Under the pieces are notes generated by a model that was given only the letters and a program-made list of their open reading frames with translations, was not told the origin of the DNA and searched no databases. A program made the position numbers and the translations under genes. This document shows positions 47,201-58,204 of a DNA stretch of 64,000 bases, piece by piece. The first letter of the stretch is position 1. The number at the start of each line of letters is the position of its first letter. Source of the stretch: Mycolicibacter senuensis (GTDB lineage: Bacteria; Actinomycetota; Actinomycetes; Mycobacteriales; Mycobacteriaceae); the NCBI RefSeq assembly GCF_003284925.1, contig NZ_QMEX01000008.1, positions 1 through 64,000 of the forward strand, given 5' to 3'.

Positions 47201-49090
47201 GGCAACGGAATGCTGCGCAGCGAACATATCCGGTTGCTGGCCGCGTTCGACCACCGGCACATCTTCTTGGATCCGGACCCGGATGCGGCCCGGTCCTTCG
47301 CCGAGCGGCAGCGGCTGTTCGACCTGCCCCGATCCAGTTGGGACGACTACGACAAGGCGCTGATCAGTGCCGGTGGCGGTGTCTATCAGCGCGAGCTGAA
47401 ATCGGTGCCGATCAGCCCGCAAATGCGAGCGGTGCTGGGCCTTGACGAGGGAGTCACCGAACTGCACCCGCCCGCGCTGATCCGGGCGATTTTGTGCGCG
47501 CCGGTGGACCTGTTGTTCAACGGCGGCATCGGAACCTACATCAAGGCCGAGACCGAATCCGACAGCGACGTCGGCGATCGCGCCAACGATCTGGTCCGCG
47601 TGAACGGAAACCAGTTGCGCGCCAAGGTGATCGGTGAAGGCGGGAACCTCGGCGTGACACCGCTGGGCCGCGTCGAGTTCGACCTGGCCGGCGGCCGGAT
47701 CAACACCGACGCGCTGGACAATTCGGCCGGTGTCGACTGCTCCGACCACGAGGTCAACATCAAGATCCTGATCGACTCGCTGATCACGCGCGGCAAGCTC
47801 GACCCCGCCGACCGGCCACAGCTGCTGGCGTCGATGACCGAGGAAGTCAGTGCGCTGGTGCTGGCCGACAACACCGCACAGAACGACCTGATGGGCACCA
47901 GCCGGGCCAATGCGGCCAGCCTGCTGCCGGTGCATGCCGACCAGATCCGGCACCTGGTGGCCGACCGCGGTCTGAACCGTGAGCTGGAGGCGCTGCCGTC
48001 GGAGAAGGAGATCGCCCGGCGCTCCGAAGCCGGGCTGGGCCTGGCGTCACCGGAACTGGCCACGCTGATGGCGCACGTCAAGTTGACCCTCAAGGCTGCG
48101 GTGCTGGCAACCGACATGCCGGAACAGGACGTGTTCGCGGCCCGGTTGCCGCAGTACTTCCCGCGTGTGCTGCAGCAGCGGTTCACACCCGAGATCCGCT
48201 CGCATCAGCTGCGCCGCGAGATCGTGACCACCATGCTGATCAACGATGTGGTGGACACCGCCGGCATCACCTACGCCTTCCGGATCACCGAGGACGTGGG
48301 TGTCGAGCTGACCGACGCGGTACGCGCCTACGTGGCGACCGACGCGATCTTCGGGGTGGGCGAGCTGTGGCGCCGGATCCGGGTGGCCGGCGAGCAGGAC
48401 GGACTTCCGGTGGCCGTCTGCGACCGGATGACGCTGGATCTGCGTCGGCTCATCGACCGCGCCGGGCGCTGGCTGCTCAACTACCGTCCGCAACCGTTGG
48501 CGGTGGGCGCCGAGATCAACCGGTTCGCCGAACAGGTCGGGCAGTTGACGCCGCGGATGTCGGAATGGCTGCGCGGCGCCGACGCCGGCATCGTCGCCAA
48601 GCACACCGGTGAGTTCCGGGATCAAGGCGTACCCGAGGATCTTGCCGCCCTCATCGCCATGGGACTGTACCGCTACAGCCTGCTCGATGTCATCGACGTC
48701 GCCGACATCACCGAGCGCGACGCCGCCGAGGTTGCCGACACCTACTTCGCGCTGATGGACCGGCTCGGCACCGACGGGCTGCTGACCGCGGTGGCGCAAT
48801 TGCCGCGGGCTGACCGCTGGCATGCCTTGGCGCGGTTGGCGATCCGTGATGACATCTACAATTCGGTGCGGTCGCTGTGCTTGGACGTGCTGGCGGTCGG
48901 CGAACCGGACGAGGACGGGATGCAGAAAATCACCGAGTGGGAATCGACCAACGGGTCACGGGTGGAACGGGCGCGGCGCACCTTGACCCAGATCTACCGA
49001 TCCGATCAGCGGGATCTGGCCGCACTGTCGGTGGCCGCGCGGCAGCTCCGCAGCATGACCCGGGCCAGCGGCCGGGGATCGGCGTCATGA
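44228..49090 (+). CDS. gdh: Large NAD-dependent glutamate dehydrogenase (Gdh, Rv2476c-like)
   Basis: Predicted 1620-residue L_180-class glutamate dehydrogenase that converts glutamate to 2-oxoglutarate and ammonium. A long N-terminal regulatory half with ACT-like segments precedes the catalytic core, seen as [40 protein letters not shown] in parts, then [16 protein letters not shown] and [16 protein letters not shown] long helical C-terminal part follows. ATG at 44228 is seven bases after GGAGG; an upstream GTG at 44222 is too close to that site. It overlaps the thioesterase gene by four bases. Confidence 0.95.
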   Translation: MTESTERRTAAWTTLPDPAQPHDIPDWVAGAYVATYRGPHSDALTGDDRSGEDLAGRAAAVVTPSLLAAHARLAQHRPAGETRVGVYAADDAAGFGPALQAVTGHAGMLVDSVAVLLHRLGVAYTGIMTPVFTVGRDADGELRWVAPKPSDGDKSADGSAGETWIHVQLSPSVSREALAEAKQLLPHVMADVRQVATDSQAMHDALNTLAGDVETNAHGHYTAPDRDDVAALLRWLADGHFVLLGYQRGVVRDGQVLVDDADRLGVLQTRKSVRPMLTGDDLLTLAQATVPSYMRFGSHTYVVVIRENTGEDIVAHRFVGLFTAGAMNADVFEIPVISRTVRHALALSESEPGHPGQLLLDIIQTVPRSELFAISSEQLLNMAMAVANLGSRRGALLFLRGDRTGRFVSCLVYLPRDRYTTPVRLQMEEILAAEFGGVGVEYSARVSEAPWALIHFMVRLPTDPKARTVDTSEANRVRIQARLTEASRTWADRMIGAAGGTPVEQHAQHYAAAFTGTYKQAVTPAEAVEDIAIIEAVTDGSVRLVVSDYGKADAVPLTWFLGGRGASLSQLLPMLQSMGVVVLEERPFTVTRTDGLTVWIYKFKLSPHPSIEIPPTDAERDAAQRRFADGVTAIWEGRVEIDRFNELVLRAGLAWQQVVVLRGYAKYLRQARFPYSESHIASVLNDRPGTARALVALFEALFDPSRSSRGRDAQAAAADVAADIDAVVSLDTDRVLRAFASLIQATLRTNYFVTRAESARAQNVLAFKLDPQLIDELPLPRPKFEIFVYSPRVEGVHLRFGFVSRGGLRWSDRREDYRTEILGLVKAQEVKNAVIVPVGAKGGFVVKRPPMPTGDPGADREATRQEGIACYKLLISGMLDVTDNVDHVTHAVSAPPEVVRRDGDDAYLVVAADKGTASFSDIANEVAQSYGFWLGDAFASGGSVGYDHKEMGITAKGAWESVKRHFREMGIDTQTQNFTVVGIGDMSGDVFGNGMLRSEHIRLLAAFDHRHIFLDPDPDAARSFAERQRLFDLPRSSWDDYDKALISAGGGVYQRELKSVPISPQMRAVLGLDEGVTELHPPALIRAILCAPVDLLFNGGIGTYIKAETESDSDVGDRANDLVRVNGNQLRAKVIGEGGNLGVTPLGRVEFDLAGGRINTDALDNSAGVDCSDHEVNIKILIDSLITRGKLDPADRPQLLASMTEEVSALVLADNTAQNDLMGTSRANAASLLPVHADQIRHLVADRGLNRELEALPSEKEIARRSEAGLGLASPELATLMAHVKLTLKAAVLATDMPEQDVFAARLPQYFPRVLQQRFTPEIRSHQLRREIVTTMLINDVVDTAGITYAFRITEDVGVELTDAVRAYVATDAIFGVGELWRRIRVAGEQDGLPVAVCDRMTLDLRRLIDRAGRWLLNYRPQPLAVGAEINRFAEQVGQLTPRMSEWLRGADAGIVAKHTGEFRDQGVPEDLAALIAMGLYRYSLLDVIDVADITERDAAEVADTYFALMDRLGTDGLLTAVAQLPRADRWHALARLAIRDDIYNSVRSLCLDVLAVGEPDEDGMQKITEWESTNGSRVERARRTLTQIYRSDQRDLAALSVAARQLRSMTRASGRGSAS

Positions 49091-49527
49091 GCAAACCCGC
49101 CGGCGACGATGCCGTGAAACCGGGTTTCATCGCCGCAGTTCCGGTGCGCTGGTCGGACATCGACATGTACCAGCACGTCAACCACGCGACCATGGTCACC
49201 ATCCTCGAAGAGGCGCGGGTGCCGTTCCTGTCGCCGGCGTTCGCGGTCGACATCACCAGCGTGGGCCTGCTGATCGCCGAGGTGAAGGTCACCTACAAGG
49301 GACAGCTGCGGCTGACGGACTCGCCGTTGCAGGTGACGATGTGGATCTCACGGCTGCGCACAGTGGACTTCACCATCGGCTACGAGGTGCGCTCGGTCAG
49401 CGCCGCACCGGATTCGAAGCCGGCGGTGATTGCCGAAAGCCAGTTGGCCGCCTTCAGCATCGACGAGCAGAAGCTGGTGCGGCTGTCACCGGCGCACCGG
49501 GAGTACCTGCAGCGGTGGACACGCTGA
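49087..49527 (+). CDS. Hot-dog acyl-CoA thioesterase (Rv2475c-like)
   Basis: Predicted 146-residue 4-hydroxybenzoyl-CoA-thioesterase-type protein. [25 protein letters not shown] is the family signature with the catalytic aspartate region. ATGA overlap with gdh. In M. tuberculosis the same pair is adjacent. Acyl substrate unknown. Confidence 0.88.
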   Translation: MSKPAGDDAVKPGFIAAVPVRWSDIDMYQHVNHATMVTILEEARVPFLSPAFAVDITSVGLLIAEVKVTYKGQLRLTDSPLQVTMWISRLRTVDFTIGYEVRSVSAAPDSKPAVIAESQLAAFSIDEQKLVRLSPAHREYLQRWTR

Positions 49528-49572
49528 GCAGGCCGGGTCTGGTCGGGTGGTCGCGGGTGACCCCTCCGGCCC

Positions 49573-51150
49573 TCAGGCCAGCCACGCCGCGGCGTCGGGC
49601 GGCAACATGCCGTCGCCGAGTGCTGCGCTGGCCAGAATCAGCCGGCCCTCGGGCAGCACCACCGGACGCTCACCGGCGTTCAGGACGCACACCAGGCCAC
49701 CGCGCCGGAACGCCAGGGTTCCCGGCGGTGAATCCAGCCAGTTCACCTGCCGTCCGCTGAATTCGGCTCGGCTGCTGCGCAATTCGATTGCTCGGCGGTA
49801 GAGCTGCAGCGTCGAGTGGCCGTCGGCGAGCTGGTTCTCGACGGTCAGCGGCGCCCAGTCCGGCGGCATCGGCAGCCAAGTGTCGGGATTGTCGGAGAAC
49901 CCGAACGCCGGCTCGGTACCCGACCACGGCAGCGGCACCCGGCAGCCGTCGCGGCCGCGCTTGGTGTGCCCGGAGCGCTCCCACACCGGATCCTGCAGCG
50001 CCGCATCGGGCAACTCGACTTCCGGCAGGCCCAACTCCTGACCGTTGTAGATGAACACCGCCCCCGGCAGCGCGAGCAGCACCAGTGCCATCGCCCGCGC
50101 CCGCGCCAATCCGGTTGCGCCGCCGCCGTATCGGGTGACCGACCGCTGCACGTCATGGTTCTCCAGCGCCCAGGTAGCGGTGCCGTCCACCGATGCGACC
50201 GCGGCCAGCGAGTTCTCGATCGCGTCACGGATCCCGGCCGCATCGAAGTCGGCTTGGAGCAGCCGAAAGTTGAACGCAAGGTGCAGTTCGTCCGGGCGCA
50301 GGTATTCGGCGAACAGGTCGTTGTCGTGCACCCAGACTTCGCCGACGGACACCGCGCCCGGGTAGTCGTCAAAGACCGCGCGAATCGCACGGTGGATCCG
50401 ATGAACGCCCGGCTGGTTGAACCGCGGATCGTCGTCGCGGTGCGCCAGCAGTTTCACGTCGGTGACCGGCATGTCGGGCAGTCCCGGCGGTTTGGCCATA
50501 CCGTGTGAGACGTCGATCCGGAAGCCGTCGACGCCGCGGTCCATCCAGAACCGCAGCGTCCGCTCGAAATCCGCCATGACTTCCGGGTTGTCCCAGTTCA
50601 GATCGGGTTGCGTCGGGTCGAACAGGTGCAGATACCACTGGCCGGGGCCGTACGCATCGGTCACCCGGGTCCAGGCCGGACCGCCGAACACCGACACCCA
50701 GTTGTTGGGTGGCAGCTCGCCGCCGGGCCCGCGCCCGTCGCGGAAGACGTAGCGCTCCCGTTCGGGGCTGCCCGGCCCGGACGCCAGGGCCGCGACGAAC
50801 CATGGATGCGCCGAACTGGTGTGGTTGGGCACCAGGTCCATGGTCAGCCTGATCCCGCGTTCGTGCGCGGCCGTCACCAGCCGGTCCAGCGCCGCCAGGT
50901 CGCCGAAGAGCGGATCGATGTCACGGGGATCCGCCACGTCGTAGCCGTGATCCGCCATCGGCGACACCGTCACCGGGTTCAGCCAGATCGCGTCGATCCC
51001 CAGACCCTGCAGGTAGTCCAGGTGGGCGATCACCCCGGGCAGATCGCCGACCCCGTCACCGTTGCTGTCGGCGAACGAGCGGGGATAGGCCTGGTAGAAC
51101 ACGCTGTCGGCCCACCAGGGGTGGTCGTCGGGGCTGCTGCTGTCGTCCAT
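49573..51150 (-). CDS. aglA: Alpha-glucosidase AglA (GH13)
   Basis: Predicted 525-residue glycoside hydrolase family 13 enzyme. MDLVPNHTS, GFRIDVSHG (nucleophile Asp), VSVGEVWV (acid/base Glu) and ALENHDVQRS (transition-state Asp) are all intact. It hydrolyses alpha-1,4- or alpha-1,6-linked glucosides. The ATG at 51150 overlaps the glbO stop (ATGA), so the two are coupled, as for Rv2471/Rv2470. The gene converges on the thioesterase gene; M. tuberculosis has three further small genes here (Rv2472-Rv2474c) that are absent. Confidence 0.93.
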   Translation of the reverse strand: MDDSSSPDDHPWWADSVFYQAYPRSFADSNGDGVGDLPGVIAHLDYLQGLGIDAIWLNPVTVSPMADHGYDVADPRDIDPLFGDLAALDRLVTAAHERGIRLTMDLVPNHTSSAHPWFVAALASGPGSPERERYVFRDGRGPGGELPPNNWVSVFGGPAWTRVTDAYGPGQWYLHLFDPTQPDLNWDNPEVMADFERTLRFWMDRGVDGFRIDVSHGMAKPPGLPDMPVTDVKLLAHRDDDPRFNQPGVHRIHRAIRAVFDDYPGAVSVGEVWVHDNDLFAEYLRPDELHLAFNFRLLQADFDAAGIRDAIENSLAAVASVDGTATWALENHDVQRSVTRYGGGATGLARARAMALVLLALPGAVFIYNGQELGLPEVELPDAALQDPVWERSGHTKRGRDGCRVPLPWSGTEPAFGFSDNPDTWLPMPPDWAPLTVENQLADGHSTLQLYRRAIELRSSRAEFSGRQVNWLDSPPGTLAFRRGGLVCVLNAGERPVVLPEGRLILASAALGDGMLPPDAAAWLA

Positions 51151-51557
51151 CAGATCGGCGCGTTGACCAGGAAATCGGCCGCCGAGTGCAGGTAGTCCAA
51201 CAGCTCGGCGCGGCGTGCGTCATCGAGGGTGTCGCCGTCGATCTCGTTGATCGCGGTGACCATGCAGCGCAGCCAGGCGTCGCGTTGCAGCGGGCCGATC
51301 CGGAACGGGACGTGGCGCATCCGCAGCCGCGGGTGGCCGCGGCGTTCGGAATAGGTGCGCGGGCCGCCCCAGTACTGCTCGAGGAACATCCGTAACCGCT
51401 CCTCGGCGCCGTCCATGTCGTCGGCGGGGTACATCGGGCGCAGGATCGCGTCCTGGGCGACCAGTTGATAAAACCGCGACACGATGGCGTGGAAGGTTTC
51501 CGCCCCGCCGACGGCGTCATAAAACGAAGGTTCTTCTATCGGCTGCATCGCCACCAT
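51150..51557 (-). CDS. glbO: Truncated haemoglobin O (GlbO)
   Basis: Predicted 135-residue group II truncated haemoglobin. [20 protein letters not shown], the TyrCD1-containing [25 protein letters not shown] and the proximal-histidine region [13 protein letters not shown] agree with mycobacterial GlbO. Binds O2 and NO; membrane-associated respiration roles have been proposed. ATG at 51557, or 51548 for MQPIEEPS. Confidence 0.95.
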   Translation of the reverse strand: MVAMQPIEEPSFYDAVGGAETFHAIVSRFYQLVAQDAILRPMYPADDMDGAEERLRMFLEQYWGGPRTYSERRGHPRLRMRHVPFRIGPLQRDAWLRCMVTAINEIDGDTLDDARRAELLDYLHSAADFLVNAPI

Positions 51558-51693
51558 TGTGGGCTATCGCCGGTTCCTGCCAGACACACAGCTAGAACAC
51601 ACAGCAATTAGGCGTGCGACCAGCGTCGAATCATGGTGAACTGTTCCGCGGAGGATTTATGGTGCAGCACGAAAACGACTCCCGAAGGCCGAT

Positions 51694-52329
51694 ATGAAGC
51701 GTCGGGGCCACCGCAGACCCGGTGCCCCGGTGGCGAGCCTGACCGGGCTTGCCGCCACCCCCAGCCTGCACTCGGTCTCTGCTTCGGGGACTGGCGACGA
51801 CGCCGCCTCGATCTGGACCCGGCGGCGGGTGCTGCTGCTGAACTCCACCTTCGAGCCGTTGACGGCGCTTCCACTGCGGCGTGCCATCGTCATGCTGATC
51901 TGCGGCAAGGCCGATGTGGTGCACGACGACCCGGCCGGCCCGGTCATCCACTCGGCGACCCGGTCGGTGGTGGTGCCGTCGGTGATCCGGCTGCGGTCCT
52001 ATGTCCGGGTGCCCTACCGCGCCCGGATCCCGTTGACCCGCGCCGCGCTGATGCACCGCGACCGGCACAGCTGCGCCTACTGCGGCGGCAGGGCCGACAC
52101 CGTCGACCACGTGGTGCCGCGCAGCCGGGGCGGCGACCACTCCTGGGAGAACTGCGTGGCCGCCTGCTCGGCCTGCAATCACCGCAAGGCTGACCGGTTG
52201 CTGGCCGAACTCGGCTGGACGCTGCGGTTGGTGCCCACCTCGCCGAAGGGCCAGCACTGGCGGCTGCTGGCGGTGATCCACGACCTCGATCCGGTGTGGA
52301 TGCGCTACCTCGGCGAAGGTGCCGCCTGA
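51694..52329 (+). CDS. HNH endonuclease-family protein (Rv2469c-like)
   Basis: Predicted 211-residue protein. The HNH domain (about residues 120-175) has two zinc CxxC pairs, CAYCGG and CSACNH, around VDHVVPRSRGGDHSWENCVAAC, with the catalytic D-H. N-terminally LLLNSTFEPLTALPLRRAIVMLICGKADVV is typical of the mycobacterial group. Target unknown; nuclease activity is inferred from the domain. ATG at 51694. Confidence 0.9.
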   Translation: MKRRGHRRPGAPVASLTGLAATPSLHSVSASGTGDDAASIWTRRRVLLLNSTFEPLTALPLRRAIVMLICGKADVVHDDPAGPVIHSATRSVVVPSVIRLRSYVRVPYRARIPLTRAALMHRDRHSCAYCGGRADTVDHVVPRSRGGDHSWENCVAACSACNHRKADRLLAELGWTLRLVPTSPKGQHWRLLAVIHDLDPVWMRYLGEGAA

Positions 52330-52330
52330 A

Positions 52331-53254
52331 CTAGGCCGGTTGAACGACGTGGCGCCGGTACCAGCGACGGCCATGCCAGCGCTGGTAGTGCCACACCGCG
52401 GAAGGCAGCGCCCCTCGCCGATGCAGCCAGAAGCCGGCGGGCGGGTCGAGTCGGGCCGGTTGCCGCCCCAGCGTGATCTCACCCAGGACGATGCCCTCGC
52501 CCTCGTCGGCACGCCGTTCGGCGACGACGGTGCCGTCGGCGTCGGTGATCAAGGTGGCGCCTTCGAAGTGGCCCTGATACGTCAAGGGCAGCCACGGCAT
52601 GGCGCAGGTCAGGGTGCCCGCATGGGCGGCGTGCACCACCGGGGCGCCGACGTACTGGGCGAACGACACCGCCGCCCGCCGGGCGGTGCCGGCGTTATTT
52701 CGTTCCAGGCGGTCGAATAGCGCGTGCGGTCGCCACCGCGGAATCGACCACCAGCCCGAGCCTGTCATCATCAGGTCCACCCGGCCGCGCAGCCGGCGCA
52801 CGGTCTGGGTGCGCATCAGCTCCCAGCACACCGCGGCTCCCACCGTGTGTTCGGCCGCGGCGAGCACCCCGTCGTCGTCGCCGGTGGTGTAGAAGGCGTT
52901 CTCCCACATCGTGGGCAGATCCTTGTCGTGCCGGCCCACCAGCCCGTCGGGATCGGCGAGCAGGTAGGCATTGCGGACGTGGCCGTCGGGATCGCGGCAC
53001 AGGAATGACCCACCCACCAGGGCGCGATGTCGGCGGGCCAGGGCGGTGAGAAGCTCGGTCGCCGCACCATCGGGCGGCAGCGCGGCGGTGGCCAGCGACT
53101 CGTCGAAGCCGATCCCGGTGGTGAAGAACTCCGGCAGCGCGATCACTTCGGCACCGGCCCGGCCCGCCTCATCGGCAAGGCGCTCACAGGCGGCCAGATT
53201 GGCCGACACATCGCCCAGCACGGCCTGCAACTGGACAGCTGCCGCAAGAACCAT
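52331..53254 (-). CDS. Nitrilase-superfamily carbon-nitrogen hydrolase
   Basis: Predicted 307-residue hydrolase. The triad is E in IALPEFF, K in RHDKDLPT and C in AAVCWELMR, all at expected spacing, so it should hydrolyse an amide or nitrile. The C-terminal tail is rich in Trp, Arg and His. It sits between Rv2469c- and Rv2468c-type genes, where M. tuberculosis has none. Substrate unknown. Confidence 0.82.
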   Translation of the reverse strand: MVLAAAVQLQAVLGDVSANLAACERLADEAGRAGAEVIALPEFFTTGIGFDESLATAALPPDGAATELLTALARRHRALVGGSFLCRDPDGHVRNAYLLADPDGLVGRHDKDLPTMWENAFYTTGDDDGVLAAAEHTVGAAVCWELMRTQTVRRLRGRVDLMMTGSGWWSIPRWRPHALFDRLERNNAGTARRAAVSFAQYVGAPVVHAAHAGTLTCAMPWLPLTYQGHFEGATLITDADGTVVAERRADEGEGIVLGEITLGRQPARLDPPAGFWLHRRGALPSAVWHYQRWHGRRWYRRHVVQPA

Positions 53255-53375
53255 TGATCATCGCCCTTCTGCAACGACGGTGCAGACCAGCCGCACGCTG
53301 GTTGCCAGTGCGAAGATATGGCCTCAGCCCGGGTTCCCGCCACCGGTCGATTCCCGGTGGGATACCGTCTACGGC

Positions 53376-53609
53376 GTGAGCGTGTTGTCATTCCTCGGCT
53401 ACTTCGTCGGCATTCCGGTTGTGCTGGTCGCGCTGCTATCAGCCCGGATCTGGTCGCAGAAGGGGCCGCGCGCGGCCGTTTACCAGATGGCCGACCGTTG
53501 GACACATCCACCGATCCTGTGGGCGGCGACCGACGAGGCCGTCGGTCGCGGCCATGGTCACGGCAAGTCCGAGTTCAGTGTGGGGGGTGGAGCCAGTGGC
53601 AACTGGTGA
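53376..53609 (+). CDS. Small single-pass membrane protein, 77 residues
   Basis: GTG at 53376. [26 protein letters not shown], read from the start, is one N-terminal membrane helix; the rest ([18 protein letters not shown], then a Gly/His tail) is soluble. It overlaps the DUF5130 gene by 14 bases and probably acts with it. No family name known to me. Confidence 0.65.
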   Translation: MSVLSFLGYFVGIPVVLVALLSARIWSQKGPRAAVYQMADRWTHPPILWAATDEAVGRGHGHGKSEFSVGGGASGNW

Positions 53610-54063
53610 GGTCGCGACGATCGACCCGGCGGACCTGCCGTACGGGTCGGCGATCACCTACAGCGGCCGGATTTCCGGGGTCACGGAGCCGGGCGAGGCG
53701 TCGCTGCACTACCCGTTCCCGGTCAAGGAGCTGGTGGCGCTCGATGATGCGCTGACCTACGGGTCACGGCAGACCAACGCCCGTTTCGCCGTCTACATCG
53801 GGGACCTGGGCTCAGACACCGCCGCGCGGGCCCGCGAGATCCTGGCGAAGGTGCCCACCCCCAACGACGCGGTGCTCATCGCGGTCTCGCCGGACCAGCG
53901 GGCCATCGAGGTGGTCTACGGCGCCGGTGTGGCCGACCGCATCGCCCCGGTGGCGCCATCGCAGGGTGTGGCCGCGGCGGCCGCGGAATTCAGCGACGGC
54001 AAGCTGATCGACGGCCTGGTCAGCGCGGTGCAGGTGCTCAGCGCCGGCATCACCCCGGCCTAG
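53596..54063 (+). CDS. DUF5130/TPM-type conserved protein (Rv2468c-like)
   Basis: Predicted 155-residue protein from GTG 53596 (GTGs at 53578 and 53587 are also in frame). [59 protein letters not shown], read in parts, resembles TPM/DUF5130 domains of mycobacteria. No catalytic role is established. Linked to the small membrane protein upstream by overlap. Confidence 0.75.
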   Translation: MATGEVATIDPADLPYGSAITYSGRISGVTEPGEASLHYPFPVKELVALDDALTYGSRQTNARFAVYIGDLGSDTAARAREILAKVPTPNDAVLIAVSPDQRAIEVVYGAGVADRIAPVAPSQGVAAAAAEFSDGKLIDGLVSAVQVLSAGITPA

Positions 54064-54085
54064 CCGCCGTCTTTCGGTCGCGGAC

Positions 54086-54883
54086 GTGGCTGGGGGTGCC
54101 TCGCGCTGGCGCGGGAGCCCCGGTGGACCCACTCGCGCTGCCGTCGTATCGGCGTCGCCGGCGCACCACAGCTGGCTGGCGAACCTCGACCGGCGCGGGG
54201 TTGCCCCGCAGGCGGTGGCCGATATCGTCCGCCGGCAGCGCCTCTCCCGTGACAGCTTCCGGGCTCTGGACGCGATGGAGCAGATCACCGACCCGCACGG
54301 TCAGAGCTTCTTCGTGGTTCCCCGCGGTGCCGGCGGGAAGGAGACCCGTCACGCGGTGCGGCTGACATACCTGCTCAACGCGGGTACCGGCTACGGCCGG
54401 ACCAGCACCCGCAACGATTTTCCCGAGACGCCGTACGATGTGGCCGAATTCGAGCGGATTATTCAGCGGCAGCGAGCTAACCGCTGGAGCTACGACGCGG
54501 TCCGGGTCATCTGCAACACCGGCGGTTGCCTGGTCACCACGCCCAACGGGTTGCTGATGGGGCTGGGCGGTAATCGGCTTCACGCCCAGCTCACCCGCCG
54601 TGCCGGGACCATGTGGGGTGACCTGTTCATGGTCAACATCGATCACGGGCCCGACCCGATGCGCAGGCTGCGAGAGATCGTCGAAGCCGGACGGATCTCG
54701 CCCGGTGGTCCCGAGCTGGACCGGGTGTTGCATCACGAGGAGATTCACGCCCAGCAGTGGGCCGCGCTGGGGTCGATACAGTTTCCCGCGCGCTATCTCG
54801 CCGAGGAGGCAAGAGTGCGGATCTTCGGCGGCACCAACAGCTTTGAAAGCGACGCGGGATTGTCCGACGGCGGTTACCAGTGA
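54086..54883 (+). CDS. Predicted HExxH zincin-like protein
   Basis: Predicted up to 265 residues from the GTG at 54086; the first 25 residues are low-quality and the true start may be internal. No signal peptide seen. RVLHHEEIHAQQWAALG contains H217-E218-E219-I220-H221, an HExxH metal site, followed by NSFESDAGLSDGGY at the C-terminus, a pattern I associate with small metallopeptidase toxin-like domains. A middle part (MGLGGNRLHAQLTRRAGTMWGDLFMVN) is unassigned. It follows the DUF5130 gene by 22 bases. No M. tuberculosis neighbour corresponds. Confidence 0.6.
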   Translation: MAGGASRWRGSPGGPTRAAVVSASPAHHSWLANLDRRGVAPQAVADIVRRQRLSRDSFRALDAMEQITDPHGQSFFVVPRGAGGKETRHAVRLTYLLNAGTGYGRTSTRNDFPETPYDVAEFERIIQRQRANRWSYDAVRVICNTGGCLVTTPNGLLMGLGGNRLHAQLTRRAGTMWGDLFMVNIDHGPDPMRRLREIVEAGRISPGGPELDRVLHHEEIHAQQWAALGSIQFPARYLAEEARVRIFGGTNSFESDAGLSDGGYQ

Positions 54884-54935
54884 GCCGGCACCGGGCCTGA
54901 GCGGGTCGGGAGCTGTCCGCTCCGGCGGTGTCTGT

Positions 54936-57494
54936 TCAAGCGGCGTCGAAGGTGCGCGCCCGCAACGACCGCTCCACCCCGGCCCGGCCCTCCAGCACCA
55001 GCCGCCGAAGGGCCGGCGGCACCGCGGGATCGGCCAGGAACGCCTCGGCGGCGTCCAATCCGGCCTGACTGACGTCCCAGCCCGGATACAGCCCCACCAC
55101 TACCGTCTGCGCCACCTCGCTGGAGCGCCGCTCCCAGACACCACGGATCGCGGCGAAGTACTTCTCGGTCAACGGCGCCAACAGCTCGCGCTGCCCGGGC
55201 TGCACGATCCCGGCGATGATCGCCCGGCCGGTGATGTTGGCCAGCGTGTCGTCCTCGATCACCTGCTGCCAGGCCGCCTGTTTGACCTCCGGGTGCGGCC
55301 GCGCCGCCGAGGCCTGCGCGCCCTGGCGCTTGCCCGCCGCGGTGGGATCACGCCGAATCTCGGCGTCGATCGCCTCGGAATCGAGCACGCCGCTGCGGGC
55401 CAGGGCCACCACGATCCGCCAGCGCAGATCGGTGTCGACCGCCAACCCGGCCAACCCCTGATCTGCGGGGTCGGCGTCTAGCAGCGCCGCCAGCACCGCG
55501 GTGTGCCGTTCGGACAGCACCGACGTGCACAGTGCGTTGACGTAGGCCAGTTGGTGATCGGAGCCGGGCTCGGCTGCGCGGGCCAACTCCAGCAGCCGGT
55601 CGGCGAACGCCGGCCAACCGTGCTCGGCGGCCCAGCCGGGTTCGGCGTAGAACCCCAGCGCGGTCTGCGCCTGCAGCAGCAGCCGCGAGGCGACCCCGAC
55701 CTCGGTTTCGGCCTGAATACCGCCTTGCACCAGTGCCAGGAAATCCCGGGCGCGCAGCTCGGCCTCGCGGGTCATCTCCCAGGCCGCCGACCAGACCAGC
55801 GTGCGCGGCAACGGCTCGGCGATATCGGCGATGCGCTCCAGCGCGGTCGCCAGCGACTCCGGGTCCAGTCGCAGTGCGCAGTAGGTCAGGTCGTCGTCGT
55901 TGACCAGGATCAGCTTTCCTCGCGAAACCCCCTCCAGCGCCGGCACTGCCGTTGCCGGCCCCTCGACGTCGAGTTCTTCGCGGTGGGTGCGCACCAGGCG
56001 CCCGGCGCCGTCGTCGTCGTAGATGCCGATGGCCAGCCGGTGCACCCGGGTCTCGCCGTCGCCCGGGGCGGCACCGTCCTGGGTGACGGCGAACCGGGTG
56101 AACTTCCCGGCGTCGTCGAGATCGAAGTTCGCGCGCAGGGTGTTCAGGCCGGTGGTCTTGAGCCACTGGCGGCCCCAGTCGGACAGGTCGCGGCCCGAGG
56201 CCTTCTCCAGGGCGGCCAGCAGGTCGTCGAACGTCGCGTTGCCGAAGGCGTGCGCAGCGAAGTAGTCGCGCAGCCCGGCCAGGAAGTGGTCCAGGCCGAC
56301 GTAGGCCACCAACTGTTTGAGCACCGATGCGCCCTTGGCGTAGGTGATCCCGTCGAAATTGACCTCGACGGCGGCCAGATCGGGGATGTCGGCGGCGATC
56401 GGATGCGTCGAGGGCAGTTGGTCCTGGCGGTAGGCCCACGACTTCTCGGCGTTGGCGAACGTCGTCCAGGCACTGGTGTACTCGGTCGCCTCGCTCTGGC
56501 ACAACACCGAGGCGAATGTCGCGAACGACTCGTTGAGCCACAGGTCATCCCACCAGCGCATGGTGACCAGGTCGCCGAACCACATGTGTGCCATCTCGTG
56601 CAGCACGGTCTCGGCGCGCCGCTCATAGGACGCCCGGGTCACCTTGCTGCGAAAGACGTAGTCCTCCAGGAACGTCACCGCGCCGGCGTTCTCCATTGCC
56701 CCGGCGTTGAACTCGGGCACGAACAGTTGGTCGTACTTGCCGAACGCATACGGCACACCGAAATTGCGGTGGTAGAAACCGAATCCCTGCTTGGTCTCGG
56801 TGAACAGCCGCTCGGCGTCCATGTGCTCGGCCAGCGATGCCCGGCAGAACAGGCCCAGCGGGATCTCGCCGTGCTCATCGCGGTAGACGTCGTCCCACCG
56901 GGCATAGGGCCCGGCGATCAGCGCCACCAGATACGTGCTCAACTTGGGGGTGGTGGTAAAGGTGTGCACGCCGTCTTCCACAGCGGTGGTGGCGCCGTTG
57001 GAAACCACCTGCCAGTGCCGCGGCGCGGTGACGGTGATGTCGAAGGTCGCTTTGAGGTCGGGCTGGTCGAAACAGGCGAACATCCGCTTGGCGTCCGCGG
57101 TTTCGAACTGCGAGTACAGATACACCTCGTCGTCGACCGGGTCGACAAAGCGGTGCAGGCCCTCACCGGTGTTGGAGTAGTAGCAGTCGGCGTCGACTTC
57201 GACCACGTTGCGCTCGGCCAGGCCGGTCAGCTCGATACCGATCGACTCGTCGTAGGCCGACACGTCGAGTGCGCGGCCGTTGAGGGTGGCAGCGCGGATC
57301 GTCTCGGCGGCGATGTCGATCACGGTGTTGGTGCCGGGCAGCGCCTCGAAGGTGACGGTCGTGGTGGAGCGGAACGTGCGCTCGCCCGGGTTGCCGCCGC
57401 CGTCGGTCAGGTCGAGGGCGATCCGGTAGTTGTCGACGGTGATCGAGGCGGCCCGCTCGGCGGCCTGGTCGCGGGTGAGGTTAGGAAGTGCCAC
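54936..57494 (-). CDS. pepN: Aminopeptidase N (PepN)
   Basis: Predicted 852-residue M1 metallo-aminopeptidase. The substrate motif is [12 protein letters not shown] and the zinc site [10 protein letters not shown] plus the downstream NESFATF glutamate. A long helical C-terminal domain follows. GTG at 57494 ([10 protein letters not shown]) is chosen because it matches the start of Rv2467; a TTG at 57503 is the far end of the frame. It removes N-terminal amino acids from peptides in the cytoplasm. Confidence 0.95.
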   Translation of the reverse strand: MALPNLTRDQAAERAASITVDNYRIALDLTDGGGNPGERTFRSTTTVTFEALPGTNTVIDIAAETIRAATLNGRALDVSAYDESIGIELTGLAERNVVEVDADCYYSNTGEGLHRFVDPVDDEVYLYSQFETADAKRMFACFDQPDLKATFDITVTAPRHWQVVSNGATTAVEDGVHTFTTTPKLSTYLVALIAGPYARWDDVYRDEHGEIPLGLFCRASLAEHMDAERLFTETKQGFGFYHRNFGVPYAFGKYDQLFVPEFNAGAMENAGAVTFLEDYVFRSKVTRASYERRAETVLHEMAHMWFGDLVTMRWWDDLWLNESFATFASVLCQSEATEYTSAWTTFANAEKSWAYRQDQLPSTHPIAADIPDLAAVEVNFDGITYAKGASVLKQLVAYVGLDHFLAGLRDYFAAHAFGNATFDDLLAALEKASGRDLSDWGRQWLKTTGLNTLRANFDLDDAGKFTRFAVTQDGAAPGDGETRVHRLAIGIYDDDGAGRLVRTHREELDVEGPATAVPALEGVSRGKLILVNDDDLTYCALRLDPESLATALERIADIAEPLPRTLVWSAAWEMTREAELRARDFLALVQGGIQAETEVGVASRLLLQAQTALGFYAEPGWAAEHGWPAFADRLLELARAAEPGSDHQLAYVNALCTSVLSERHTAVLAALLDADPADQGLAGLAVDTDLRWRIVVALARSGVLDSEAIDAEIRRDPTAAGKRQGAQASAARPHPEVKQAAWQQVIEDDTLANITGRAIIAGIVQPGQRELLAPLTEKYFAAIRGVWERRSSEVAQTVVVGLYPGWDVSQAGLDAAEAFLADPAVPPALRRLVLEGRAGVERSLRARTFDAA

Positions 57495-57592
57495 GCCCGC
57501 CAACAGTAGCCGTTGACCCGCTCGGGAACACCGCGCGGACGGGCATAGTTGTGTTGCACAGATGTTCCCCCGCTCCCGAGAGGACCTTGCTG

Positions 57593-58204
57593 ATGTCCGA
57601 CAAGTCGACAGCCGAGTTCTGGTTCGACCCGCTGTGCCCGTGGTGCTGGATCACCTCGCGATGGATCCTCGAGGTGGAGAAGGTCCGCGATATCGAGGTG
57701 ACCTTCCGCGTGATGAGCCTGGCCGTGCTCAACGAGGATCGCGACGATATCTCCGAGGAGTACCGCGAGGGGCTGAAGAACGCTCTGGGCCCGGTGCGGG
57801 TGGCGATCGCCGCCGAACAGCAGCACGGCCACGAGATCCTGCGCCCGCTGTACACCGCGATGGGCACCCGGATCCATAACCAGAACAACAAGGACCTCCC
57901 CGACGTCATCGCCGGTGCGCTGGCCGAGGTGGGCCTGCCGGCCGAGCTGGCCGACGCCGCCACCACCGACACCTACGACGAGGCGCTGCGCAAGAGCCAC
58001 CACGCCGGGATGGACCCCGTCGGCAAGGACGTCGGCACCCCGACCATCCACGTCAACGGGGTGGCCTTCTTCGGTCCGGTGCTCTCCCGGATCCCGCGCG
58101 GCGAGCAGGCCGGGCAACTGTGGGATGCGTCGGTGACGTTCGCGTCCTACCCGCATTTCTGGGAGCTCAAGCGCACCCGCAGTGAGGCGCCCGAGTTCGA
58201 CTGA
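57593..58204 (+). CDS. DsbA-like mycothiol-linked oxidoreductase (Rv2466c-like)
   Basis: Predicted 203-residue thioredoxin-fold protein. The active site CPWC is in [15 protein letters not shown] near the N-terminus; the insertion is helical, and GTPTIHVNG carries the cis-proline region. Rv2466c is described as a mycothiol-dependent reductase of oxidative-stress response that also activates nitro-prodrugs. ATG at 57593. It is divergent from pepN and overlaps the next gene by one base. Confidence 0.92.
   Translation: MSDKSTAEFWFDPLCPWCWITSRWILEVEKVRDIEVTFRVMSLAVLNEDRDDISEEYREGLKNALGPVRVAIAAEQQHGHEILRPLYTAMGTRIHNQNNKDLPDVIAGALAEVGLPAELADAATTDTYDEALRKSHHAGMDPVGKDVGTPTIHVNGVAFFGPVLSRIPRGEQAGQLWDASVTFASYPHFWELKRTRSEAPEFD

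Noticed and set aside
55503-57509. 668-codon plus-strand frame across pepN
   Set aside because: Antisense to pepN, which has intact GAMEN and HExxH motifs.
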